Positions 23,161-32,675 of a stretch of DNA of 64,000 bases are shown piece after piece. Within the stretch, counting starts at the first letter, position 1, and every line of letters begins with the position of its first letter. The stretch is taken from the NCBI GenBank assembly GCA_016802295.1, contig JAESIW010000124.1, positions 434,001 to 498,000 of the forward strand, written 5' to 3'. Made by a program: the position numbers and the translations under genes. The DNA is from Brachionus rotundiformis (Eukaryota > Rotifera > Eurotatoria > Ploima > Brachionidae). The notes below the pieces were generated by a model. The model worked only from the letters and a program-made list of their open reading frames with translations. It was not told the origin of the DNA and searched no databases.

Positions 23161-23627
23161 TTATGATTCGTATTCACTGATATTTTCTATAATTTTAGAT
23201 ATTATTACTTGATTTTTTTCGTATTCTTCCAATATATCTATAAACATAGGCCAGTTGACATCATTTATAAGCTTGGAAGGTATTAATCTATAGTCTTTAA
23301 CCAATTTTTCTCTTGGTTTACCAAATAAACTAGCAAACTCAATACTGTCTAAACTAGATATAAGAAAACGTCTTTTAAATTCAATCTTGGCATTAATTGC
23401 CGAAGACATTGTTTCATAGTTTATATAATTATCTATATTAAAACTTATAAGAAAATATTCAACTTGAAGATATATATCCTCTAATGTCGTTTTATTTTTT
23501 GCTAGATGGTCATTAAGTCCAGACCTTGATAGTTGTTCCTTGATAAATGATAGTGCATCATCTAAAAATATTTTTTTTAAAAGACAGAGAACTCGCGGCC
23601 GCGAATATGAATAGAGAATATAACAAG
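23161..23627 (-). CDS. Hypothetical protein fragment
   Basis: A minus-strand frame stays open from about 23627 to the TGA/TAA-proximal end at 23161, roughly 155 codons. The first ATG gives 82 residues (MSSAINAKIEFKRRFLISSL), but coding-like sequence continues upstream of it (LDDALSFIKEQLSRSGLNDH, KTTLEDIYLQVEYFL). The true start is therefore probably upstream or in a missing exon. The predicted protein is helical, charged and soluble. No family recognised. It lies between LINE debris and the protease/Rep-relic region and could belong to a mobile or viral element, but nothing proves it. Confidence 0.4.
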
Positions 23628-24449
23628 ATTATTCAGATGTCAAAATTTGAGGAAAACAATTCACGCAAGCGATATAATCAATAAAAAGGAAATATTAAAA
23701 AGTTTGAATATGAATAAAAATTAAATTAAATTTGAAATTAAAATTCAATTTATATGACTAAAATTAAAAATTTTCTCATTCAATATCTACCAAAAAGTTA
23801 TTTTGGTAATTTTAAATTTAGCTTAAAATTGATGTCAAATCATAATGAATCTAATGTTTGTAAATCGATTTCACATCGATTTTATTTGTGATGTCGCTTC
23901 GATTTCTCATCAATGCACATCGCTCTTTGTGATCAAATATACTACGACATCACTTCAAAATTCTTTTGATTTGGTTAAGTTAAAAAACTTGGAAATTTAA
24001 CCTAAATATTTTTGAAATTATTCAATGACTTTCTGGACCATAGCTGTCTATGTTGCACCATGTTGCAATTACATGACCAGTTTTTAACTTTTAGAAAAAA
24101 AGATTCGCCAAAATTTTGTTTAATTTTGGATTCTAGCAGAAGAACAGATATGGCGGTCTGTTTTTTAATAAAAAATTATAAAATTATCTATTATATTACA
24201 CTATTATATCGAGGTTACTTAATTATTATTTTATTAGATGTAAACAAAATTAAAAAATACTTTTGTCTTTCTGATAAATATTACAAAAAACTTTAAAAAA
24301 ATTAATAAAAATTAAAATTTGTCTTAAAAACAGCAAAATAATAACAAAATTTAAATTTTCATTCATCGATGTATATTTAATTATAGTTTATTTTTATTTC
24401 ACCAACAAACAAAACATTAAAACAAAAGCCAAAATTAATGGTTCCAAGC
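23628..24449. other. Intergenic, AT-rich
   Basis: At 23865-23935 there are several CACATCGA/TCGATTT-type short repeats around a palindromic ATCGATTTCACATCGAT. The dispersed repeat at 24059-24154 is listed separately. No gene seen. Confidence 0.35.
24059..24154 (+). repeat. Dispersed repeat, inverted partner at 28916-29010
   Basis: About 90 bp. CAATTACATGA, CAGTTTTTAACTTTTAG, CAAAATTTTGTTTAATTTTG and GATTCTAGCAGAAGAA recur as the reverse complement at 28916-29010 with few mismatches. Similarity stops on both sides. Confidence 0.8.
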
Positions 24450-25349
24450 TTAAATCCCTTGATTACTCAACCAGGGTAGCAACCTTGGAACCATAGCATA
24501 AAAACTTGGTCTTGTATTATCACACTGTTGAAAAGCATCAAGAAATCCAAAGCTAGTAATGCCATACTGAACCCACTCGTTCTCCTTATGAATTAGTGGA
24601 CCACCAGAATCACCAAAACAAGCATTCGACTCGTCGCCACCCAAGTCCTTCACGCAATAATGCTGTTCATCGTAACCATCACATTGGACTTGTTGAGGTA
24701 AAGAGTTAAGAACTGTCATTCTCGCCTTTAGCAAGTAGTGAGAAATGGTTCCTGTTTCAGTTTGGCCCCATCCCAGTATTGTCACATTTTTTCCATATAT
24801 TACTGAAGGCTCAGTAGAATTGGGCAGCTTGACAGCACTTGTATTGGTGTTAAAAACTATCTGATCAGATACCGTCAGGATGGCTATGTCATCTGGGTCT
24901 GCTACATTTGAATAAGATGGATGCACTTTTACCGAATTTATTTCGAGAACCTGACCATTTTGGTAAAAATCTTCAAATTGAACTGCGCTTATGTCATTGG
25001 TTCCAACTACAGCTACAAAAACTTCTTCAAATTGCTTTGAGCTATTTGACTCCATGTCTTTGACACAATGAGCAGCGGTCATTATGTATTTATTGGTTAA
25101 AATCGTGGCTCCACATCTATGCGAGTATGATATTGAGCTTAAAAAGCCGATGGATGACATGAATGGATAAGCGCCTGAACTAACAAGCTCGCCGTTTATT
25201 ATTTTTCCATCATTATTATCAATAGATATCTTAAAATTTTTCCAATCAATTTTTTTAATGACTGATCTTAAACTATAGTCATGCAAAATTGAAAATGTAA
25301 AAACCAAATGTACCTGGCAAATTGATAAAAGAAAAATTTTTGAAAACAT
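24450..25349 (-). CDS. Secreted chymotrypsin-fold serine protease (S1 family)
   Basis: 299 residues in one exon. Hydrophobic signal peptide at about 1-20, then a propeptide ending at Lys49 before IINGELV (activation site). Catalytic triad present: TAAHC (His94), DDIAIL (Asp154), GDSGGP (Ser248). Mature domain length is normal for S1 peptidases. The residue equivalent to chymotrypsin 189, six before the serine, is Asn242 (SNACFGDSGGP) rather than Asp, so trypsin-like Arg/Lys preference is not expected and specificity cannot be assigned. Several N-glycosylation sequons are present (NSS, NTS, NST, NVT). Minus-strand AATAAA signals lie at about 24387-24398. Likely extracellular: digestion or immune/proteolytic cascade (inference). 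Confidence 0.92.
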   Translation of the reverse strand: MFSKIFLLSICQVHLVFTFSILHDYSLRSVIKKIDWKNFKISIDNNDGKIINGELVSSGAYPFMSSIGFLSSISYSHRCGATILTNKYIMTAAHCVKDMESNSSKQFEEVFVAVVGTNDISAVQFEDFYQNGQVLEINSVKVHPSYSNVADPDDIAILTVSDQIVFNTNTSAVKLPNSTEPSVIYGKNVTILGWGQTETGTISHYLLKARMTVLNSLPQQVQCDGYDEQHYCVKDLGGDESNACFGDSGGPLIHKENEWVQYGITSFGFLDAFQQCDNTRPSFYAMVPRLLPWLSNQGI

Positions 25350-25811
25350 CTTTTTAAATTTTCATTTATTTGTTCTTTTATACAGATATTAAAGTCACTT
25401 ATTATTTTAGTTTGAGGTGACACAATCATTTCAAAAAAAAAAACAGATAAACCTCAATAGTTTTTGAGGTGACCTAGAAGGAATGATTATCTAGATGGAA
25501 TGATAAGAATATCTGGTTTCATTAGACTTACAAGACTGCCTTATTGGTTTAATTCTAGATAATAATTTTCAAAGAACTCATTCTCTGAATCAGGATTGCA
25601 TTTTCCATCATATTAACTTTGAAACTTGCTAAATAAGTATTAGTCTTTGGGAAAGAATAAAAAACATTGTCCATAAATTGATAAGACTAATCAAATTATT
25701 TATCAAATTAAAACTTTAAGGAATTATTACAAATCTTTGATTAATAAAAGAAGCTTCTAAATTTGAAAATTTATTTAAAAAAAATTTTATAATGAACAAA
25801 AAGAACAAAAA
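25350..25811. other. Intergenic, AT-rich
   Basis: Upstream DNA of the protease; no gene seen. Confidence 0.4.
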
Positions 25812-26670
25812 TTAAAAACATCTAATTAATTTGTCAGCTTTAATTATCTTGAGTCTCTCTCGGAATCCTTGAATTTGTGTTGAAAGATCATTCGATGGCG
25901 GTGGAAGGTTGCTAATAAATATCATAGGCATTTCCATTTTAATTTTTATTGAAGTTTGGCCTTTACGATTGGCAACTAAGCATTCCCCTGATAAAACTTT
26001 TTTAATATCTGTTAAATTGTATTCACTAATGTCAAATTCATCAATAATAACCAAATTATGAAGATTTTTGTCGAATTCTTGCCAGGCGTAATTTTTTTCA
26101 TTAGGTGTTGGCCTACATTGTAGTAAGGCCTTAAAATTTGAACATTTTCTAGATTATTTTCTTTTTGGACATTAACGTGCACTCTTTCAAGAAGGTTATA
26201 ATATTGTGGATAGTAACGAACATGGAGGCTAGAATATTCAAAGTTATCTGTTTTTGCGGCCCATTTTATTGTCGAGAAGTAAAAACTTAGATCATTTTCA
26301 TTTATACCAGTAAAAATAGGACTTAAATCATATTTTGTAATATATTTTAAATAATTTTGCTCATTTCGTACAGTTTGAACAAGAACTCCATTAATTACAT
26401 AATCAGTTTCATCATTATCTTCTTCAATTTGCGGCTTTTCATAAACAGAATTAACTATTGTTCGAATTCTTTTATTTTATATTTTTCGATTGTTCTCATA
26501 TAAATATTATGATGAGGTTCCTGAGAAACCAACAGACTAAAGCTAAATACTTTAAGTAAATTAAAAACATTTTTCTTGTCAATTGATGTAAATGAAACAG
26601 TAACTGCAAATAAAGAATATTTCTTCGACATATTTCGAAGGTTTTTGCTTGAAATTATATCGTCAAACAT
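25812..26670 (-). pseudogene. Endogenous CRESS-type viral Rep relic (HUH nuclease plus SF3 helicase), frameshifted
   Basis: Minus-strand coding remnant in three frames, so at least two frameshifts (near 26460 and between about 26150 and 26060). N-terminal part 26670-26455: FAVTVSF resembles Rep motif I, and EPHHNIYM sits where the HUH motif II is expected, with Asn at the position normally held by the second His. Second part (about 26458-26120): NYLKYITKYD fits nuclease motif III (YxxK), followed by KWAAKTDNFEYSS. Third part (about 26100-25812): LVIIDEFD (Walker B), PMIFISNLPPP (motif C) and FRERLKIIK (arginine-finger region). A Walker A (GPxxxGKT) is not intact and the segment where it belongs looks degraded or deleted. 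The order matches Reps of circular ssDNA viruses. The multiple lesions mean an inactive genomic fossil, or a relic of a Rep-bearing element. Confidence 0.75.
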
Positions 26671-26772
26671 ATTGAAAAAATTTAATAATTTTCTTTAAAT
26701 TCTAAAATAACATAGTGCAATATTAGCTTTTATTAAAAATCTTGAATATTTATATATTTTTTTTATATAAAC
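26671..26772. other. Short AT-rich spacer upstream of the Rep relic
   Basis: No TATTAC-type origin nonanucleotide in a stem-loop could be identified by eye. CAATATTAG at about 26720-26730 is only loosely similar. Confidence 0.3.
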
Positions 26773-26900
26773 GATTCAATATTATAAAATTATTGATTCA
26801 ATATTTTTTCATTTAGGTGATTCACTTTTTTTTGAAGTTTATTTGAAGATTAAAATGGATCATTATTGATTCAATATTAAATATCTATCGATTCAATATT
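26773..26900 (+). repeat. Two pairs of phased GATTCAATATT repeats (possible iterons)
   Basis: Exact 11-mers at 26773-26783, 26795-26805, 26868-26878 and 26890-26900. Start-to-start spacing is 22 nt inside each pair. They lie just upstream (5') of the minus-strand Rep relic, where replication-initiator binding repeats sit in circular ssDNA viruses. Confidence 0.7.
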
Positions 26901-26939
26901 AAAGCATTGTATTTAAAGAATAAAAATATTGATATTAAT

Positions 26940-27190
26940 TACATTTATCTGCATTTTTTGTAAGCAAGAGTAAATCAGGCATGGAGTATAGACAATTAAT
27001 CGCAAGCCATCAATTTAGAGAGCAAAAGCTAGATAATCAACAGTGTGCTCAAAGATTTGATTTTATCAAGCAACAAAAACTTGATTTTAGATAGTTCAAC
27101 AGTGACTTGTCACAGAAGAAAGAAGATCTCAGACAAATACTTGAAAAAGAAAAGTTAGAATGGAAAGTGGCTAATCAAAGTAAAAATTGA
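26940..27190 (+). pseudogene. Divergent coding remnant opposite the Rep relic
   Basis: Plus-strand frame with ATG at 26981: MEYRQLIASHQFREQKLDNQ to LDFR, a stop at 27092-27094, then FNSDLSQKKEDLRQILEKEK and LEWKVANQSKN before the next stop. The composition is helical and charged, possibly a coiled coil. It starts about 80 bases beyond the last repeat and points away from the Rep relic, an ambisense arrangement. No family recognised; a capsid identity cannot be claimed. Confidence 0.35.
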
Positions 27191-29761
27191 CAAAAAAAAC
27201 AATTTTTAAATCTGAAGATAATTTTGTCAACAAAAAACCCATCAACAAATCGAGATAAAATTCAATTCAAAAAAATCAATTAAAAAAAAAATTTCCCGAC
27301 ACTTAGATCTGACGGAAAAAGTCGAAACTTTAAGAGATAAACTGATAAGTGGTAAAAACAAAATTGAACCATAAGCAGCAAAATCTGTAAAAAGAAAGTG
27401 TACAGATACAATTACAAACCTAAAAAAATATGTTCAAGGCCTAAACCCGCGTTAAATCAAAATTTTCCGAAATAGGCTAAAAAGTTAGTAAAAAATTTAA
27501 TTCATATAAATTTAATATTATATTTTTTCTAAGGAAATATCAATTGTTCGTGTAAACAAAAGTTTTTCATTTTTAAGTATTCCGAATAAGACGAATAATA
27601 AGCAAATAATTTCAAAATCTTATTCAATTGGAAATTTTGTTTTTAAGTGAAATGAGAAATTTTTTTTAAAATATGACTATGTTTAAATATCAGTTTTTTT
27701 TGTATATAACTTATTTAAATATTTTATTAAAATTAATTTTTACTAATCGAGGATGATAGTTGCGAATCTTTCTTCTAAAAAAGAAATTTTCTCATTTATT
27801 GCCGAATCATTCGTGTCAATGATTTTGCAGTTTGTTTCATGTTTAACATGTTAAACCCTAACCCTAAGCCAATATTAAAATTTTATTCAAAAATCATTAC
27901 ATACGAAAAAATAGAATGTCTTAATCTACACCCAAAACATCAAGAGATATATCATGCAAAAATTTTTATTTCAGTGTTTCGAATGTTGAAAAAGATTCCT
28001 TCACATCTAAACAATTGTTTGGCGTTCTCGAAGATTTTTGTGATGTTCTTATGAAAATGATTATTCAAATACAGAAAGCCAACAATTCAACATTTTGTTA
28101 TGCTGTAAAAATGGAGAAAGGGTAATTTTAATTAAAAATATTGAAAAAAACATTTTTTTTTCTATCAAAAAAATGAAGAACGATCTTTTATCGATATAAT
28201 TGTCTTTGATCTGTTTAGCTATGATGTTATCATTACTTTTTAAATTGAAGCATTTTTCAACAGTTTAAAAATCATTCAAAGATGAATTTCTAATTTTTAA
28301 AGGCTGTCAATTAAATGATTTTAAGGAGGGTTTTGTGTTTTTGCACTATTTTGGGTTTTGGTTTAAAAATTTTTTCTCTATTTTTAAGCGACGCCATTAA
28401 GAGAAAATTATATGCCAGGAATCTTAACAGAAAAGCATTGATATTTTAGATCCTTTTATACAGTCGAATTCGGGACAAATATCATTTATTGAAAAAACTG
28501 TCGAGGCCATCAGAAATCCACCACCAATAGTCAATCGCCTTTTTCATTTGAAGCATAATTTTAATAGCGAATGAAGAGAACTCAGATTTAAAAAATTGGC
28601 GTGACAAAGTAGTAGATTTTTTAAACGGATGGATCCGTGATGGATGTCACCACTTTTTTTTCCAGATACGCTGCGACTAAAAATGCTTATGTTTAAATTT
28701 TGGTATAAATGCCGCATTAAATTTGTAAAAAATAATAAAAATTTTTTATTATTTTAAAATTTTTTTAAATTTTTTAATCCAGAATTCTTAAAATAAATGC
28801 CGCATTAGGGGGCAAGGCATTACGGTACCAACATCAGAGCTTAAATTTTGTCTTATCTAAAGATAAATTTTAATTTTTATAAGATTTTTCATGGTTTTTT
28901 GTAATATTTTTTCCTGTTTCTTCTGCTAGAATCCAAAATTAAACAAAATTTTGAAAAATCCTTTTTTCTAAAAGTTAAAAACTGATCATGTAATTGTTAC
29001 AACTTTTGGTTCATTTTTTTGTTTTTTTTTATTTAGAATAAGGTATTTCATAACTTGGATTACTTTTTGCCATTGTTACCATAAATTTAGATTTTTAAAA
29101 ATTTGGAAATTTTAACCATTTTTCTTTTAATTATCAAATTTATTGTTGGAGCGTAGAGAATTAGCAATTGAATCAGGTCTGACTTCATTCAAATATTAAA
29201 TATGACCTAAATAATTTAAATATTAAATGTTGCATATACCAGTGCTTTTGTTGGAAATGCATGCCTAGAAACTGTATTTCGAAATCCCCAAATCAAGATC
29301 AATTTAAAAAATAATTTGAAATTATGTGTATTTAATGAAGATTTGATAAAAACTTGGATATCATCAGCAGATTGACATTAAATATAATTTTAAATAACTA
29401 GTACGTAAATTGTTTTAAATTTTTTATTATAATAAAAAATTTATGTTTTTAGATTTATAAAATTATCACATTGTTCTTGGATAATTATTAGTCAGATTTG
29501 AATAAAACATCAGATTCTTTAATATTCTTTCTTTTTTACAAGATTCAATAATATAAAATAGATATAAAATATAAAATTTTATAAGATTCTTTTTATTTTA
29601 TAACGTATAGATATAAAATTTTTTTACAGGTATGAGCTTTTAAAAGAATATAATTATAAATTTAATATTTAGAGGATTCATAAAAAATAAAAAGAAATGG
29701 TTAATTTATTTATTTAGATGAAAATTAAAATTTACTAATTTTTTTGAATTTAAAATTCGAT
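27191..29761. other. AT-rich region with coding remnants
   Basis: No intact gene. Around 27300-27460 fragments such as EKVETLRDKLISGKNK suggest continued decay of the upstream relic. Around 28440-28575 a stretch reads ISFIEKTVEAIRNPPPIVNR in one frame before a stop. A 16-bp perfect palindrome GTTTAACATGTTAAAC lies at 27841-27856. Confidence 0.35.
28916..29010 (-). repeat. Dispersed repeat, inverted partner of 24059-24154
   Basis: Reverse-complement copy of the repeat at 24059-24154; see that entry. Confidence 0.8.
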
Positions 29762-29890
29762 CTATTTTGGAGGATTAATTCCACAACATCGCCACGACCA
29801 AATACTTCTATTGCAATAGAAGACACCTGAATAAATGCCTACTCCGTAGCAACCTTTTCCATCAGAACATTTTGATGAATTATAACAATT
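29762..29890 (-). CDS. Cysteine-rich short coding segment (possible exon of a secreted peptide)
   Basis: A minus-strand frame of about 42 codons ends at TAG (29762-29764) and reads NCYNSSKCSDGKGCYGVG, then FYCNRSIWSWRCCGINPPK. Six cysteines in a C-C-C-C-CC order with Gly/Ser spacers suggest a small disulfide-rich secreted domain. A TGA immediately precedes it and no clear AG acceptor was seen at that point, so the segment may be an exon with an unseen boundary or a broken gene. No named family assigned. Confidence 0.3.
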   Translation of the reverse strand, partial: NCYNSSKCSDGKGCYGVGIYSGVFYCNRSIWSWRCCGINPPK

Positions 29891-30083
29891 TCATGAAAAA
29901 AGAAGTAAAAAGAGAAAATCTGTATTAAAAAATAAGATTTTTCATCATGTTTAAATGTCATTCAATTATTTTATTACATAATTTCAAATTATTTTTTAAT
30001 TCATCCAGATTTAAAAGTTTCATTCTATCCATTTATGGTACCTGTTGGAAATTTCTCTTTTTACTTCTTTTTTCATGAAATTT
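29888..30083. repeat. Inverted repeat, about 30-bp arms
   Basis: AATTTCATGAAAAAAGAAG and TAAAAAGAGAAA at 29888-29918 recur inverted at 30051-30083. This may be a small MITE remnant. Confidence 0.6.
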
Positions 30084-30589
30084 CTATATTTAACAAATAT
30101 ATTTTTCTAGTCTTTAATATTTATTGATATCCGTTTGTTTTGTTCACACAAGATAAGATTTTCGTCCATAAAAGAAAACTTTTTAAATTTAATACAAATA
30201 AATAGTAAGATGGGGGAATTATTTAATGTGTGAATGGGGTGACAACTTTTAAATTTCGTTTTTTTCTATCTGAAAACTAATAAATTTTCCTAAGATTTTA
30301 TATTTTTTATATTTTTCAGGAGCCAAAATTTATAAAAAACGATCCTTTTTTCATTGATTATTTTATCTTAGCCTCCAAATTTAGACTCAAAAATTAATTT
30401 TGTCAAAAGGGGTGATTTTGGAACAAATTATGTATTTGGGAGAATTGGTCAAAGCTGGTGAATTTTATTTATTCCAAATTAGCTATTTAGCCTATAAGTT
30501 CCAAAGATAATCAAGAACATCACCCTAAAATTTGAATAAGATTGATAAAAAAATAACATTAGTTCTTTTTAGGTGTGAATTTCAGGGGC
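30084..30589. other. AT-rich region with scattered GGGGTGA motifs
   Basis: GAATGGGGTGAC at about 30233 and AAAGGGGTGATT at about 30408 resemble the G-rich motifs of the neighbouring element. No gene. Confidence 0.3.
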
Positions 30590-31700
30590 AAAGGGGTAAA
30601 TGGGGTAACACCTATTTATGCCAAAAATTCACCCGGTTAACCGGCAAATTCACCTGTTTAACCCATTTACCCGAAATTAATTTTTGAAAATGCTTTTTTA
30701 AATATATTTTAATTTAGCTATTTTAATGGTAACTTAAATATCAAATAAATATTTTTATCTGAAAGTCAAAATGGTCCAGCTAACGGCGCAGTATCCTGTA
30801 TTAACTCAGTCTCAGTAGCAGTCCCCGAAACTTCATTAGGATCTGGCTCAAAAAGCACATTAAATGACCAACCAAATTTGATTGACACGACTCGAAATGA
30901 AGGCTCATCAAGTGTTTCTGTTAAAGAATCTGCTGAAAATCCTGTCTTGAATTTCTTAAAAGAAACTTTTTCTCAAAATAAAAAAGTAAATGAAAAGAGA
31001 AAGAAATTGAAAAGAGACTATGCTCAATCTTTAACTGAAGATGACGCACGTGCACAAACTGAAGAAAAAAACAGTAAAAAAAGAAAAAAAATTGATAAAA
31101 AAAACGAGAATTTAGAAAGTCTAACAACTAGGAGTGTTAATAAAAAAAAGCAAAATGAAATAGTTGATAATCCTATAATTTGTTTTATTTGTAAAATTAA
31201 CTTCGATTTAGGTAATTCTAGCAAAAATAGTTGGCTAACATGTGAAAGTTGTACCAGTTAGTCGTGCTTTAATTGTTTACCAATAGAGAATAAAAAAGAT
31301 AAAACTATGGAATTTTTATGTGCAAAATGTAAAAATTAAAAATTAAAAATTTGTTTAAAAAAGTTATTTTTCTTTAAAATATTTAAAATAATTTAAATTA
31401 AGCTTCGTTAATGTCAAAAAACTCAAAATTTGTTAAAATTTGTTCCCGTTACGATAATTTATTTTTGTTAAGATTTTTGAAATTTCAAATACATTTTTGT
31501 AAAAAAACTCTATTTTTTTTTAAAAAAGCAACTAAAATATAATTAATTTTTTCTTTTGTTTTAGAAAGGAGGGTTAAATAGTTGAAAAAACGGGGTAATT
31601 GGGTTAAAATTCGGCTAACCGGGTGAATTTTCGGGGTAACTGTACAAAACAATGGGCCAAATGGGTCAACCCCATTAACCTAATTGCCCCTCACCCTATT
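30590..31700. mobile_element. Candidate DNA element with G/C-rich terminal inverted repeats
   Basis: Left 30590-30677 and right about 31585-31695 are imperfect inverted copies built of AGGGGCAA, AATGGGGT, AATTCACCCGGTTA and AACCCAATTACCC-like units. They enclose a coding relic with a C-terminal zinc cluster. Further GGGTGA/GGGTCA units extend to about 31830. The outer boundaries and any target-site duplication could not be fixed. Confidence 0.5.
30749..31339 (+). pseudogene. Zinc-cluster protein C-terminal relic, transposase-like
   Basis: Open frame from 30749 (GPANGAVSCINSVSV) through an ATG at 30878, with an in-frame TAG at 31259-31261 and continued coding to TAA at 31337-31339. It contains a Lys-rich, coiled-coil-prone middle (KKVNEKRKKLKRDYAQSL). 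It ends with a four-pair Cys cluster: CFIC, CESC, CFNC and CAKC, the last two beyond the stop. Such a Ser/Lys-rich tail plus treble-clef or PHD-like Cys cluster is common at the C-terminus of pogo/Tigger-type transposases; this assignment is inferred from layout only. No catalytic DDE core is present, so the gene is truncated as well as interrupted. Confidence 0.45.
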
Positions 31701-32675
31701 AACCACATGTACTAATGGGGTGACCCGAAAATTTCGGTCTAATTGGGTGAACGAATTTCGCATTTTTATGCAAAACTGTGTCGATAGACAAAAAATAAAA
31801 AAAATAGGTCACCCGGTTAGGCCATGTTACTATAAGTATTTTATCTTTAAAAATATGAATACAATGATAATTAAATTTTTATCAATTAATGAAAAATTTA
31901 GAAAATTTTATTATGTTATAAACTTTTCTTCCTTTCATATTATTAATAATTTGAATTTTTTTTTGCTATAAAAGTGGGTTCCATCATATAATTATTGTGG
32001 AGCCCCTAACTTAAAAAATTAACTGGTAAACAAATATCTAATTACAATTAAGTTTTAAATTAAAAACTGTTTGGCTTTTTAATATGATTGTTTAACTAAA
32101 AATAATCTAATTTAAATAAAATCAAATAAATAATTTTTCTTTAGATTAATTGAAAAAGAAATTTTATTTTTTCGAAAAGATCAATTGTAAAGCTAACTTA
32201 ACTTTTGATGTTAATTTGTATTGTCCTTGACGAATTTTAATCATTATTGAAGAATAGAGCCCCTTTTTTTTCCATCAGTGATAATTATCATTTTTTTAAG
32301 ACATTGATTTGTATTTAAAATTTTTATCCTCTTAATTCAATTTAGAAATAAAACCATATGAATTGAAAAAAAAATATTTAATTCTAACTTATACTTTTGA
32401 TTTTGGAGATTTATTTGAAATTTTTAACAATTAACAACTTAACACAAAAATTTTAATTAATTTTATCTATGGTAGGGAATATTTTGCTAATGCGTATAAG
32501 TACCATCTAAATTTCTGGGCGGATTAACCAAACAAACTTGGTATAAATTTAATTAGGACAAATTTTTATAATTTATGACTTTTATCACGCACTCATTTCT
32601 CAAATAAAAAAAATATTGTATATAATAAATTGATTTTTTTTATCTCGACATTAAACATAAAAAATTATTTAAATT
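31701..32675. other. Intergenic, AT-rich
   Basis: 31701-31830 carries more GGGTGACC / GGTCACCCGG-type units. The rest is AT-rich upstream DNA of the first P2X gene. No gene seen. Confidence 0.4.

Noticed and set aside
23865..23935. Short repeated CACATCGA-type motifs as a possible CRISPR or origin array
   Set aside because: Units are irregular in length and spacing, without distinct spacers.
24012..24296. 94-codon plus-strand open frame
   Set aside because: Mostly overlaps the dispersed repeat and low-complexity AT DNA; no protein signature.
27854..27867. Telomere-like AACCCTAACCCTAA
   Set aside because: Only two units; overlaps a palindrome and lies mid-window with no array.
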